Below are positions 53,240 through 60,243 of a DNA stretch of 64,000 nucleotides, piece by piece. The notes under the pieces were generated by a model, which was not told the DNA's origin, made no database searches, and saw only the letters and a program-made list of their open reading frames with translations. Position 1 is the stretch's first letter; the number at the start of each line of letters is the position of its first letter. The stretch comes from Methanomicrobiales archaeon HGW-Methanomicrobiales-1 (GTDB lineage: Archaea > Halobacteriota > Methanomicrobia > Methanomicrobiales > Methanospirillaceae), in contig PGYM01000004.1 in the NCBI GenBank assembly GCA_002839675.1, positions 1-64,000 of the forward strand, read 5' to 3'. The translations under genes and the position numbers were made by a program.

Positions 53240-53458
53240 ATGGGAACCGAAGCAGTATCCCTCAATACCGTTCTTGAATACGTGGATAAGCTCGATCTCG
53301 AAGACCAGCAATACCTTCAGGAGATCATCCATCGCAGGCTTATCGACGCAAAACGCCTGGCACTTGTACGCCGGGCAAAACAGGCGAAAGGGAGTGTGCA
53401 GAAACACACGAGCCGGAGCGGAACAGTAAAAGATCTTCTGGCGGATCTGAATGGTTGA
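53240..53458 (+). CDS. Antitoxin of RelE-type module
   Basis: The 72-residue protein (MGTEAVSLNTVLEYVDKLDL) is helical, with LDLEDQQYLQEIIHRRLI and a basic, probably flexible C-terminus, as in antitoxins paired with RelE-like toxins. It overlaps the toxin gene by eight bases. ATG 53240 follows AGAGG; longer starts lie in the repeat. Confidence 0.85.
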   Translation: MGTEAVSLNTVLEYVDKLDLEDQQYLQEIIHRRLIDAKRLALVRRAKQAKGSVQKHTSRSGTVKDLLADLNG

Positions 53459-53726
53459 ACTCATCTGGGACGAGCGATTCAAAAAAATTTACAAGAAGTG
53501 GTTGCACCAGCACCCGGAGCTGAAAGCGCAATTCGCCAAAAAGATTGTCCAGTTTGAAGAAGAACCGTTTCACCCATCATTAAAAACCCATACCTTAAGC
53601 GGGGTCTTAAAGGGACTCTGGTCGTTCAGGATTACGTACGAGCACCGCCTCGTTTTCGATTTTGTTGACGAGAGCCGGACACAGGTTGTATTGATCGATA
53701 TCGGTTCGCACGAAGACGTGTATTAA
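53451..53726 (+). CDS. RelE/ParE-superfamily toxin
   Basis: The 91-residue protein has the compact RelE fold pattern: IWDERFKKIYKKWLHQHPEL, a central FEEEPFHPSLKTHTLSGVLK, GLWSFRITYEHRLVFDFVDE, and the end VVLIDIGSHEDVY. The Arg/Tyr/His set in the C-terminal half suits an mRNA-cleaving YafQ/RelE-type toxin. Confidence 0.9.
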   Translation: MVELIWDERFKKIYKKWLHQHPELKAQFAKKIVQFEEEPFHPSLKTHTLSGVLKGLWSFRITYEHRLVFDFVDESRTQVVLIDIGSHEDVY

Positions 53727-53901
53727 CGCTCAATCTTTTTTGGAAATGGTTCATGGAACACCCACAAGAAAAATCCCGGGCTTTTTTTTAATTCGATTAA
53801 TAATTCGTGAGTCCTGTTTTCCTGAAATTTTCTGGCGTGGCACAGCGGGTGAGTGGAGCGAGTTGAACGATTACGTTCCAACCAGAAAATAATCAACGTA
53901 A

Positions 53902-54549
53902 AACTATCAATCCGTACTGGGTGATACAGTAATCGCTTTCGTTGGCAGTCATTCTTCAGAACTTCTCTTTCATCACTGCATCTCCCGGGATGCGGTACGG
54001 TTTGGAACAATCAGGCCGGACCGGAAATTTTCTGATCCGGCATTTTTACCTGCGTACGAATGGGTGGAAGAAAAAACCGGGTTCTTTCCTTTTTTTTATG
54101 CGGTCGGGCAGATCGATACCGTACTACCCATGACAGGTTATGCGGATAACTGGAGAGTCCTGACGGGCGGTGAGATGATCAAGGGGAGATACCAAAAGAT
54201 CTACAACAGCAAGGGAAATTTTCCCAACCTTGCCGTATTCTCGTTTGATTTCATTGAGGGAATATTCATGGACTCTCAGAGCTGGCACATTGCGCTCAAT
54301 GCCTGCATGAATGGGGGGAACGTGACACCTGCCGAACAACGTATGATCTTCAAACCTTCGTGGACCCGCAGCCGCTGGATCCGGGCAGCCCTGAATGGCA
54401 CTCATTCAGTTCAGCTTGTTGCGCCGGAATTGCCGCTCGCATTAGCAAAACGCGGGTATGTGAGAAATTCGAAAACCAAACGGATTGTTGAGAGAATGGG
54501 TTTTCCGGAAATCGCTGTCAGGAGAGTGAAAGTTTTGAGTTTTTTATGA
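53902..54549 (+). CDS. Hypothetical protein, start unclear
   Basis: The frame is open from just after a TAA at 53899 to the TGA at 54547-54549, up to 215 codons, and reads as protein throughout (VIAFVGSHSSELLFHHCISR; VRFGTIRPDRKFSDPAFLPA; TGFFPFFYAVGQIDTVLPMT; FKPSWTRSRWIRAALNGTHS). The first ATG is far inside; a GTG at 54064 would cut away about 54 coding-like residues. Either a rare start near 53917 (CTG) is used or the 5' end is lost. No domain recognised. Confidence 0.55.
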   Translation, partial: NYQSVLGDTVIAFVGSHSSELLFHHCISRDAVRFGTIRPDRKFSDPAFLPAYEWVEEKTGFFPFFYAVGQIDTVLPMTGYADNWRVLTGGEMIKGRYQKIYNSKGNFPNLAVFSFDFIEGIFMDSQSWHIALNACMNGGNVTPAEQRMIFKPSWTRSRWIRAALNGTHSVQLVAPELPLALAKRGYVRNSKTKRIVERMGFPEIAVRRVKVLSFL

Positions 54550-54563
54550 ATGGGCATGATTGA

Positions 54564-54755
54564 TTTTATGATTCAGAGAGGATTATCAGACAGGAATTCG
54601 ATAGAATTTTTTTTAGGATTTGGAAGCGTCGCGACAATCCGTATTTTAAATCCGTGGAATTCGACGGGTTTAGAAAATTTGCCGGGCTCAACAATTTTAC
54701 CCTGACTCACAGTCAGTGGATTGAAAGGACATCAGCCATTGGTTTCATCTGGTAA
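54564..54755 (+). pseudogene. KilA-N domain remnant
   Basis: The frame lacks a start codon and ends in TAA at 54753. It reads ...IWKRRDNPYFKSVEFDGFRK then FAGLNNFTLTHSQWIERTSA and IGFIW, matching the KilA-N pattern W-x-NP-F-x-EFD-F---AGLN-FTLT---WIE-T-AIG. KilA-N proteins are DNA-binding proteins of phages and mobile DNA. Only about 60 residues remain, so it is a decayed gene. Confidence 0.65.
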
Positions 54756-54879
54756 AGGTAGTGGCCAGGAGTGTATCTCCAATAAGCCCGTAAAATGCCC
54801 GGTTTGCCAATCGGACGAAGGCAGTTTTTTGAGCAGTGAAAAAAGTGTCCACGCTCACAAAAAATACGGTTTTAAATGA
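54756..54879 (+). pseudogene. Zinc-finger-like gene fragment
   Basis: In a second frame, downstream of the KilA-N stop, the sequence encodes NKPVKCPVCQSDEGSFLS then SEKSVHAHKKYGFK and a stop at 54877-54879. The CxxC and two closely spaced His resemble a C2H2 finger. There is no start codon; it may be the tail of the same lost gene or of a neighbour. Confidence 0.4.
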
Positions 54880-55309
54880 TTATTTTCAAAATTGGACTGA
54901 TTTGCGGGGATTTAGACCCTGCAATTTAGCGGGCTTACAGCAGCCCCCTTTTTGGGCTGGATAGGTAGCACGGTCAAGAGGAAATGAAGGCCCTTTTTGG
55001 GGCCCGGAACCGAACACCCTCACGTCCGACACCGAAGTTAATTCACGATCATTTCCGACCCCCTGTTCATGCAATTCCTCCAGGAGTTTTCGATCGAACA
55101 TGAGGTGATCTTCATCCAAACAGAGCCCGTTTTAGGCTTTGTTTGGGAATTTTTGGAGAACGGAGCCCTATACGTGCCCGGATGGGAGATAGGGTGAACT
55201 CTGAAAAAATGGTGGTTTTAGGAGGGTGAACTCATGCGATTTGTTAGAGATTTTTCGTCCGGAGGATTGATTGAAAATTTTTTGAGCGAGGGGCCGGTAA
55301 AATAATTTT

Positions 55310-55460
55310 TGAAAAATTCCTTGTAAAAATTTTGCAACAGAGTCCGCTTGAAATTTTCTGGGCAAGGTTTGATTGAACGGTTCGCGACTTGCAAACGGGA
55401 GCTGAGGGGTCGATTGAAATTTTCCGGACAAGGTTTGATTTATTTTTTCAACCAAGGGTC
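55310..55460 (+). repeat. AT-rich degenerate repeat units
   Basis: Two units share TTGAAATTTTC-GG-CAAGGTTTGATT (55348-55376 and 55413-55440). The same theme, GATCGAAAAATTTCAGGTAAGGTCCG, is found at 138-162. The orientation is the same. Confidence 0.55.
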
Positions 55461-55472
55461 TGGGTATTATTT

Positions 55473-55636
55473 CCGGCCCGGGACCCCACCCATCCCACCG
55501 AAACCCGGGGGCTGACCGACTCTCGCGTAACGGCCCAGCCCTGAGCCGGTCATCCCATGCCGTTTGACGATTGAGCGGTACAGGGACGGGCACCGGACCG
55601 GGCAACTTACCGGATAGATTGGGAGAGCGAGCGATC
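55473..55636 (+). repeat. 160-base GC-rich repeat, copy 9
   Basis: Full copy: GGCCCGGGACCCCACCCATC, AAACCCGGGGGCTGACCGAC, CGTAACGGCCCAGCCCTGAG, CCATGCCGTTTGACGATTGA, CACCGGACCGGGCAACTTAC, and ATTGGGAGAGCGAGCGATCA. Confidence 0.85.
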
Positions 55637-55647
55637 ACTATTATAAA

Positions 55648-55998
55648 TTAGTCATCAGCTTTTTCCAGGAGAGCCTTCACTTCGCGGTTGAGCACAGGCA
55701 GATTGGTTTCCAGTACACCCCAGACAACTTTGTCTGAAATTGTTGCGTACCCATGAATCAGCCGGTTACGAAAAGAAATAATTCTCGATGAGTTGCTGAT
55801 CAACTTTGCAACAGAAGGGTCGTGCTGGATGGCCTGATTGAGCGCCTCTCCGATTATTTCAAACTGGCGTTCGACACCCGATCGAAGTAAAGGATCGTTC
55901 TGGTAATCGGCAAGAGTCTTGCCAGCAGTAAATTGCATAATCAGATCGGAGGCTTCTGCAATATCGAAAAAATATTTCTTTGTTTCATGCGGCTGCAT
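55648..55998 (-). CDS. hepT: HepT-type HEPN ribonuclease toxin, module 2
   Basis: The 116-residue DUF86/HEPN protein has R-x4-H-x-Y in SFRNRLIHGYATISD and VERQFEIIGEALNQAIQ. ATG 55998 gives family length; the longer frame reads over the nucleotidyltransferase gene. It overlaps that gene by 14 bases. The sequence is only moderately similar to module 1, so the two are not a recent duplication. Confidence 0.92.
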   Translation of the reverse strand: MQPHETKKYFFDIAEASDLIMQFTAGKTLADYQNDPLLRSGVERQFEIIGEALNQAIQHDPSVAKLISNSSRIISFRNRLIHGYATISDKVVWGVLETNLPVLNREVKALLEKADD

Positions 55999-56296
55999 AA
56001 ATTTCGACCTGCGTATCTTCAAGGGATTTGCGGAAATACGGATTGCGGACTCCTCCCGGCTCAACAAGATCAACCGGGCGATTGAGCAGGTGTTCGAGAT
56101 CCTCTGCGAGCCCGAAGTATTGATCTGCATGCTCCGAGGGTTGCATCTTTTCAAATTCAACGAGAAGATCAAGATCACTTCTGTCAGGATCAAACCGGTC
56201 ATCGGTCACTGAGCCGAATACTGCGAGACGACGGACCCTGCGGTGAGTGCATATCCTGATTATCTCTTCTAAGTTCTGCTCGATGATGCGGTGCAT
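55985..56296 (-). CDS. mntA: MntA-type nucleotidyltransferase antitoxin, module 2
   Basis: The 103-residue protein has the nucleotidyltransferase signature GSVTDDRFDPDRSDLDLLVE; the spacing between GS and DxD is one residue longer than in module 1. A family-like start MHRIIEQNLEEIIRIC supports ATG 56296. It should AMPylate and neutralise the adjacent HEPN toxin. It ends with LEDTQVEIYAAA. Confidence 0.9.
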   Translation of the reverse strand: MHRIIEQNLEEIIRICTHRRVRRLAVFGSVTDDRFDPDRSDLDLLVEFEKMQPSEHADQYFGLAEDLEHLLNRPVDLVEPGGVRNPYFRKSLEDTQVEIYAAA

Positions 56297-56444
56297 GGGT
56301 AGATCCCGGACTCCTGGGAGTGTGTTTCTTAGTAATGTGGTGATCGTTCTCCCTGATAGTGCTTGCGATAACAAAGCCTCGGATCAATCGGAATCTCCAT
56401 ACGGGAGTGGAAAGTTTTGCCGGTGCCGGCGTTTTTGAGGCTCG

Positions 56445-56646
56445 CAGAAATGCACTTACCGGACCTTTTAGGAGAGTGAGTGATTCTCGAATGGGCTCAG
56501 CTACTCCAGTACCGGAAGGCCCGGTCCCCACCCATCCCGCTGAAACCCGGGGGCTGGCCTCCCTCGCGTAACGGCCCAACCCTGAACCGGTGATCGCATG
56601 CCGTTTGGCAGTTGTGCGGTACACAAGGCACCGGACCGGGCAGGTA
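56445..56646 (+). repeat. 160-base GC-rich repeat, copy 10
   Basis: Starts with the edge AAATGCACTTACCGGACC and GGGCTCAGCTACTCCAGTAC, then AAGGCCCGGTCCCCACCCAT, AAACCCGGGGGCTGGCCTCC, CGTAACGGCCCAACCCTGAA, CGCATGCCGTTTGGCAGTTG, and GCACCGGACCGGGCAGGTAC. It runs into hairpin copy 3. Confidence 0.85.
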
Positions 56647-56751
56647 CCGGGCAACCCGGGCAACCTGAGGGTCATTTCCGGAATCTTTTTTCTGTACAAT
56701 TTTCTCTAAGGACTTTCCGGAAAATGGGTATAAGTTGCCCGGGTTGCCCGG
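56647..56751. repeat. Variable-arm hairpin, copy 3
   Basis: Outer arms CCGGGCAACCCGGGCAAC (56647-56664) and GTTGCCCGGGTTGCCCGG (56734-56751) are perfect 18-bp complements, unlike those of copies 1 and 2. The core TTTCCGGAATC, TTTTTTCTGTACAATTTTCT, and CTTTCCGGAAA is shared. Confidence 0.8.
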
Positions 56752-56756
56752 AAAAT

Positions 56757-56965
56757 ATTCCGGCCCGGGCCCCATCCCCTCCGGAAACCGGGGGCTGGCC
56801 GGCTCTTACGTAACGGCCCAGCCCTGAACCGGCCATCGCGGGGCGTTTGGCAATTGAGCGGTACAGGAACGGGCACCGGAGCGGGCAGGTACCGGAGCGT
56901 TTGGGGAGAGGGGGCGGTACCGGAAAGGGCTCAGCTACTCCGGTACTAGAAGGCAGGCCATGTTC
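56757..56965 (+). repeat. 160-base GC-rich repeat, copy 11
   Basis: Contains CCGGCCCGGGCCCCATCCCC, GGGGGCTGGCCGGCTCTTAC, GTAACGGCCCAGCCCTGAAC, GGGCGTTTGGCAATTGAGCG, CACCGGAGCGGGCAGGTACC, and a right edge GGGCTCAGCTACTCCGGTAC. It is the rightmost member. Confidence 0.85.
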
Positions 56966-57182
56966 CCCGGCTAGCCGGTGATTCTCCAGCAAGAATATTT
57001 CATAACCTATTTCCTGCGTCTCACAGTTTTTTCTATCCAATGACCGCATGCATGTTTTTGTCTGATAGTCAAAGAAGATCTATACCTGTAGGAGTCGTAC
57101 GGATGGCGAAATATCTTGCTGATGAAAAATCGAAATAATACTAAAAAATAATTCAGCAATATAGAAGGGGAAAAGAGTCAAT

Positions 57183-57845
57183 TTACTCTACTTGATCTTT
57201 AATTAATTCAATAATTTTACTGCGATTTTTATCTCCTATTCGCGCAACTCCTTTTCGAGGCAAAATTGTAAATCGGGGATATTTTGATAAAGTATCACAA
57301 TTCTGATTACCGGTTACAATTACTGCTGAGTGAGTCATTGGTATAGATTCAAAAATACCTTTTGTTATAAAAAATTGTATATAATCACGAGGCAGTAAAA
57401 AAATGATGAGAGTGTATCCATTAACCAAAGTTCGAATTTTTTCAACAAACCCTGTATTTTCATCAAGGTTTTTTAATTCGGTTATTGTTTTTACATTTTT
57501 TGAGTATGGAATGATTGAAATGTTTTCATTTAGTAACCCGTACCTTCCGGAGATAATATGTAGATCTGTTGGAGTAATTGTTACCAATTTATTTGAAAAA
57601 TCCCTTACTTCGGAAAACATACCGGAAAACATATACTTCGCAGGTCTAACATAGGTTTTCAGAATGGATTTATAATTTTCTTCATTTGCCAAATCGTCAG
57701 ATGGAATTGTTGAATTATGCGTTTTTAATAATTTTATAAGAACATCGTCCTTTTCAATATCCATTCCTTTTGTGATCTTATTTGTCCATTTATTTATTTG
57801 AGGTAATTTTATCGCAGAGTCTTCTGTAATTATCAATACTCTCAT
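57183..57845 (-). CDS. Hypothetical protein, DUF6884/YaaA-like motif, next to methylase
   Basis: The 220-residue protein starts MRVLIITEDSAIKLPQINKW and contains DLHIISGRYGLLNENISIIP, resembling the I-S-x-YG-L signature of DUF6884/YaaA-like proteins. YaaA binds DNA and affects oxidative-damage tolerance. It is divergent from the methyltransferase gene across 97 AT-rich bases. All three genes here are about one-third GC, unlike their surroundings, so they probably arrived together. Its role beside a restriction-modification-like pair is unknown. Confidence 0.65.
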   Translation of the reverse strand: MRVLIITEDSAIKLPQINKWTNKITKGMDIEKDDVLIKLLKTHNSTIPSDDLANEENYKSILKTYVRPAKYMFSGMFSEVRDFSNKLVTITPTDLHIISGRYGLLNENISIIPYSKNVKTITELKNLDENTGFVEKIRTLVNGYTLIIFLLPRDYIQFFITKGIFESIPMTHSAVIVTGNQNCDTLSKYPRFTILPRKGVARIGDKNRSKIIELIKDQVE

Positions 57846-57942
57846 TATGTTATTGTTATATCAGTCCGTTATTAGTTCTTTTCACACACTCTATCGGAGT
57901 ATTAAACTGTTCATCTCACTCATTAATCATTAAGTGATTGCC

Positions 57943-59289
57943 ATGATCAGATCGGGAGAGCCTGCATTTATTCATAAAAAAATCGACAATGGCAATAAAA
58001 ATAAACTCCAAGATGCAGATTCTCCAATCCATTCTTGGTATCAATTTGTTTTAGGATATCCGCCTCATCTTGTCCAATATTATTTGTCAAAATTTGATAT
58101 TCAGCCTAGTCAAATTGTGTTAGATCCATTTGCTGGAACGGGAACAACACCTGTCGAATGTATGAAATACGGAATCCGTAACTATGGAATTGAAGCAAAT
58201 CGGATGGCATTCTTTGCATCTAAAGTAAAAACAAATCTCGCTCTTGAACCATCTGAATTAACAGAAGCGTTAGATTTTATTTCACAATCGGCAATATCAT
58301 CTTTCAAAAAACATCACATTAGTGATATATGCCCACTAATTCCTGCAATTAAATCTCAAATGAGACCTATTACCTTAGAGGAAATACCAATTCTGATACC
58401 GGAACAATTGAAAATAATTCCCGCCGGATTCATAAGTGAGAAACCCTTGCATAAAGTCCTAATTTTAAAAGCAATTATTGAAAAAATTGAGGATGAAAAT
58501 ATTCGTGATTTCTTTACCCTTTCATTAGCTACTTTGATCGTTAAAAGGGCAGGAAATATAGGGTTTGGTCCAGAAATTTACAGGAAGAAGGCGAAATTGG
58601 ATATTGATGCATTAGATTTTTTTATTTCAAATTCGAATCGTATGATTCAAGATTTAGAGAAATTTAAAAATGGGCGATCTGTGACAACAATAATTCAAGG
58701 GGATTCACGAAGCGTGAATGATTGTTTGAGTCCCCAATTAAAAGGAAAAATTGATTGTATTATCACATCGCCTCCGTACCCCAATGAGAAAGATTACACA
58801 AGAAGTACCAGATTAGAGAGTGTTCTTCTCGGATTTATCCAAGATAAAAAAGATTTGAGATCCATGAAAGAAAATCTCCTCCGTAGTAATTCTCGAAATA
58901 TTTTCTATAAGGATAAGGATTGTGAGAACGTAAAGAATTTTATCAATATTGAAAATATTGCAAACGAAATTGAAGAAAAACGGATTCGTATGAATAAAGA
59001 TTCGGGTTTTGAAAAGTTGTACCATAAAATCGTTCGTCACTATTTCGGAGGCATGTATCTCCATCTTAAAACATTGAAACCATTTTTATCTCCGAACGCA
59101 AAACTCGCATATGTAGTAGGAGATCAAATGTCCTTCTTTCAGACCCATATACCAACCGCTGATCTTTTAGGAGAAGTCGCTGAGTCTTTGGGGTACAAGG
59201 TATGTGAAATTGAACTATGGCGAACCAGGCATGCATCCGCTACGTCTCGTTCAATCGATGAAAATGTGTTGATTCTTGAAAACCAATGA
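57943..59289 (+). CDS. DNA methyltransferase (amino-MTase)
   Basis: The 448-residue enzyme has the SAM-binding motif I VLDPFAGTGTTPVECMKYG (residues 59-77) and, after about 200 residues probably including the target-recognition domain, motif IV CIITSPPYPNEKDYTRSTRL. S/D-PPY identifies an N4-cytosine or N6-adenine methylase. ATG 57943 is used; a GTG at 57934 is an alternative. It overlaps the next gene by four bases. Confidence 0.88.
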   Translation: MIRSGEPAFIHKKIDNGNKNKLQDADSPIHSWYQFVLGYPPHLVQYYLSKFDIQPSQIVLDPFAGTGTTPVECMKYGIRNYGIEANRMAFFASKVKTNLALEPSELTEALDFISQSAISSFKKHHISDICPLIPAIKSQMRPITLEEIPILIPEQLKIIPAGFISEKPLHKVLILKAIIEKIEDENIRDFFTLSLATLIVKRAGNIGFGPEIYRKKAKLDIDALDFFISNSNRMIQDLEKFKNGRSVTTIIQGDSRSVNDCLSPQLKGKIDCIITSPPYPNEKDYTRSTRLESVLLGFIQDKKDLRSMKENLLRSNSRNIFYKDKDCENVKNFINIENIANEIEEKRIRMNKDSGFEKLYHKIVRHYFGGMYLHLKTLKPFLSPNAKLAYVVGDQMSFFQTHIPTADLLGEVAESLGYKVCEIELWRTRHASATSRSIDENVLILENQ

Positions 59290-60083
59290 GAGGTTGTTTT
59301 ACAATGAAAAAAAATGGAGAACTATCGAATTACGAGAAAGTAATAGAAAATTTATTCTTTAAAAAATATCCAAAAACAGACGCCGATAAAGTTACTGAGA
59401 TCCTTTTTCCAAAAACTGATTATGAAGCCTCTGCTCTTGCAGTAGGTGTAAAAGTTGAAAATATTCCCGATATCACATATACATTTAGAGTACGTTGTCC
59501 GTTTCCAGACTCAATACTAAAAACCGGTCACTGGATTATCGAGCCAAGAGGAAAAGGAAAATATGCATTTGTAAAACTTCAAAGATCCCCTTTCATCTCA
59601 CTACAAGAAGAACTGACCGAAATTGAAATTATGAACGCGCTCCCCGAAATAGTGGAAAAATATACCGCAGATGATGAACAAGGGATGTTGTCATCAATCA
59701 GATATAACAGATTAATAGACATTTTCACAAAGGTAACTTGTTTCCATCTTCAATCTCATATCAGAGCATACAATGAGGGTAAAGGCCAAGTTGAAATTGA
59801 TGAACTTTACGTCGGAATCGATCAAGAAGGAAGAAAATATATTTTTCCCATTGAAGCTAAAAGCCCGGACCAACGAGATAGATTGGGATGGGTCCAGATT
59901 ACCAATATGGTTCAATATGCAAAAGAAGTCTATCCAGAATTGATCTGTCGTCCATTAGGTGCAAAACCTATTGACAAAAACAATATTTATCTTATCGAAT
60001 TTGAAAACATATCTGATGTAAATACGATTAGAATTAAAGAAACACGCCGTTACAAATTGATAAGGAAAAACAAATCATCATAG
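59286..60083 (+). CDS. Probable restriction endonuclease, PD-(D/E)XK type
   Basis: The 265-residue protein has QVEIDELYVGIDQEGRKYIF then PIEAKS (E190-A-K192), the strand-and-ExK pattern of PD-(D/E)XK nucleases. Coupling to the methyltransferase gene by an ATGA overlap supports a type II restriction enzyme. ATG 59304 (MKKNGELSNYE) is a possible later start. No known specificity can be read. Confidence 0.72.
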   Translation: MRGCFTMKKNGELSNYEKVIENLFFKKYPKTDADKVTEILFPKTDYEASALAVGVKVENIPDITYTFRVRCPFPDSILKTGHWIIEPRGKGKYAFVKLQRSPFISLQEELTEIEIMNALPEIVEKYTADDEQGMLSSIRYNRLIDIFTKVTCFHLQSHIRAYNEGKGQVEIDELYVGIDQEGRKYIFPIEAKSPDQRDRLGWVQITNMVQYAKEVYPELICRPLGAKPIDKNNIYLIEFENISDVNTIRIKETRRYKLIRKNKSS

Positions 60084-60243
60084 GAGTTTGAACATTTAAA
60101 GTCAACCACAGCTGATAATTTAATCATTTTTTAAGAATAATCAATTAGAAATTCAATTCTTCAAAATCCACGGAACATTTTGCAAATTCTCAAAAACCGT
60201 TGAACGAGTGTATCTTGGCAAGATTATTCGCATCTAATCCCCC

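Larger units (their letters stand above)
54550..55647. other. 1.1-kb region of gene remnants and repeats
   Basis: It holds the KilA-N remnant (54564-54755), a Cys/His fragment (54756-54879), a weak minus frame 54886-55119 whose first half (DEDHLMFDRKLLEELHEQGV) looks coding but whose end does not, AT-rich repeat units at 55310-55460 resembling those at 125-262, and GC-rich repeat copy 9. No intact gene is seen. Confidence 0.6.
56297..57182. other. Gene-free spacer with two repeats and one hairpin
   Basis: No gene. It contains the leader of the toxin-antitoxin operon, repeat copy 10 (56445-56646), hairpin copy 3 (56647-56751), repeat copy 11 (56757-56965), and about 200 AT-rich bases. A short frame at 57102-57137 is too small to judge. 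Confidence 0.6.

Noticed and set aside
54886-55119. Minus-strand frame of 77 codons
   Set aside because: Its first half looks coding but there is no good start codon or ribosome-binding site and its end is composition-driven; kept only as a note in the spacer entry.
43637-56965. CRISPR array
   Set aside because: The repeats are about 160 bases, irregularly spaced and separated by genes; there are no short regular repeats and no cas genes.
43577-57049. Recurrent minus-strand frames with RAIAKRHAMTGSGLGRYA-like peptides
   Set aside because: They are translations of the 160-base repeat and are cut wherever the repeat is cut; no start or stop context is conserved.
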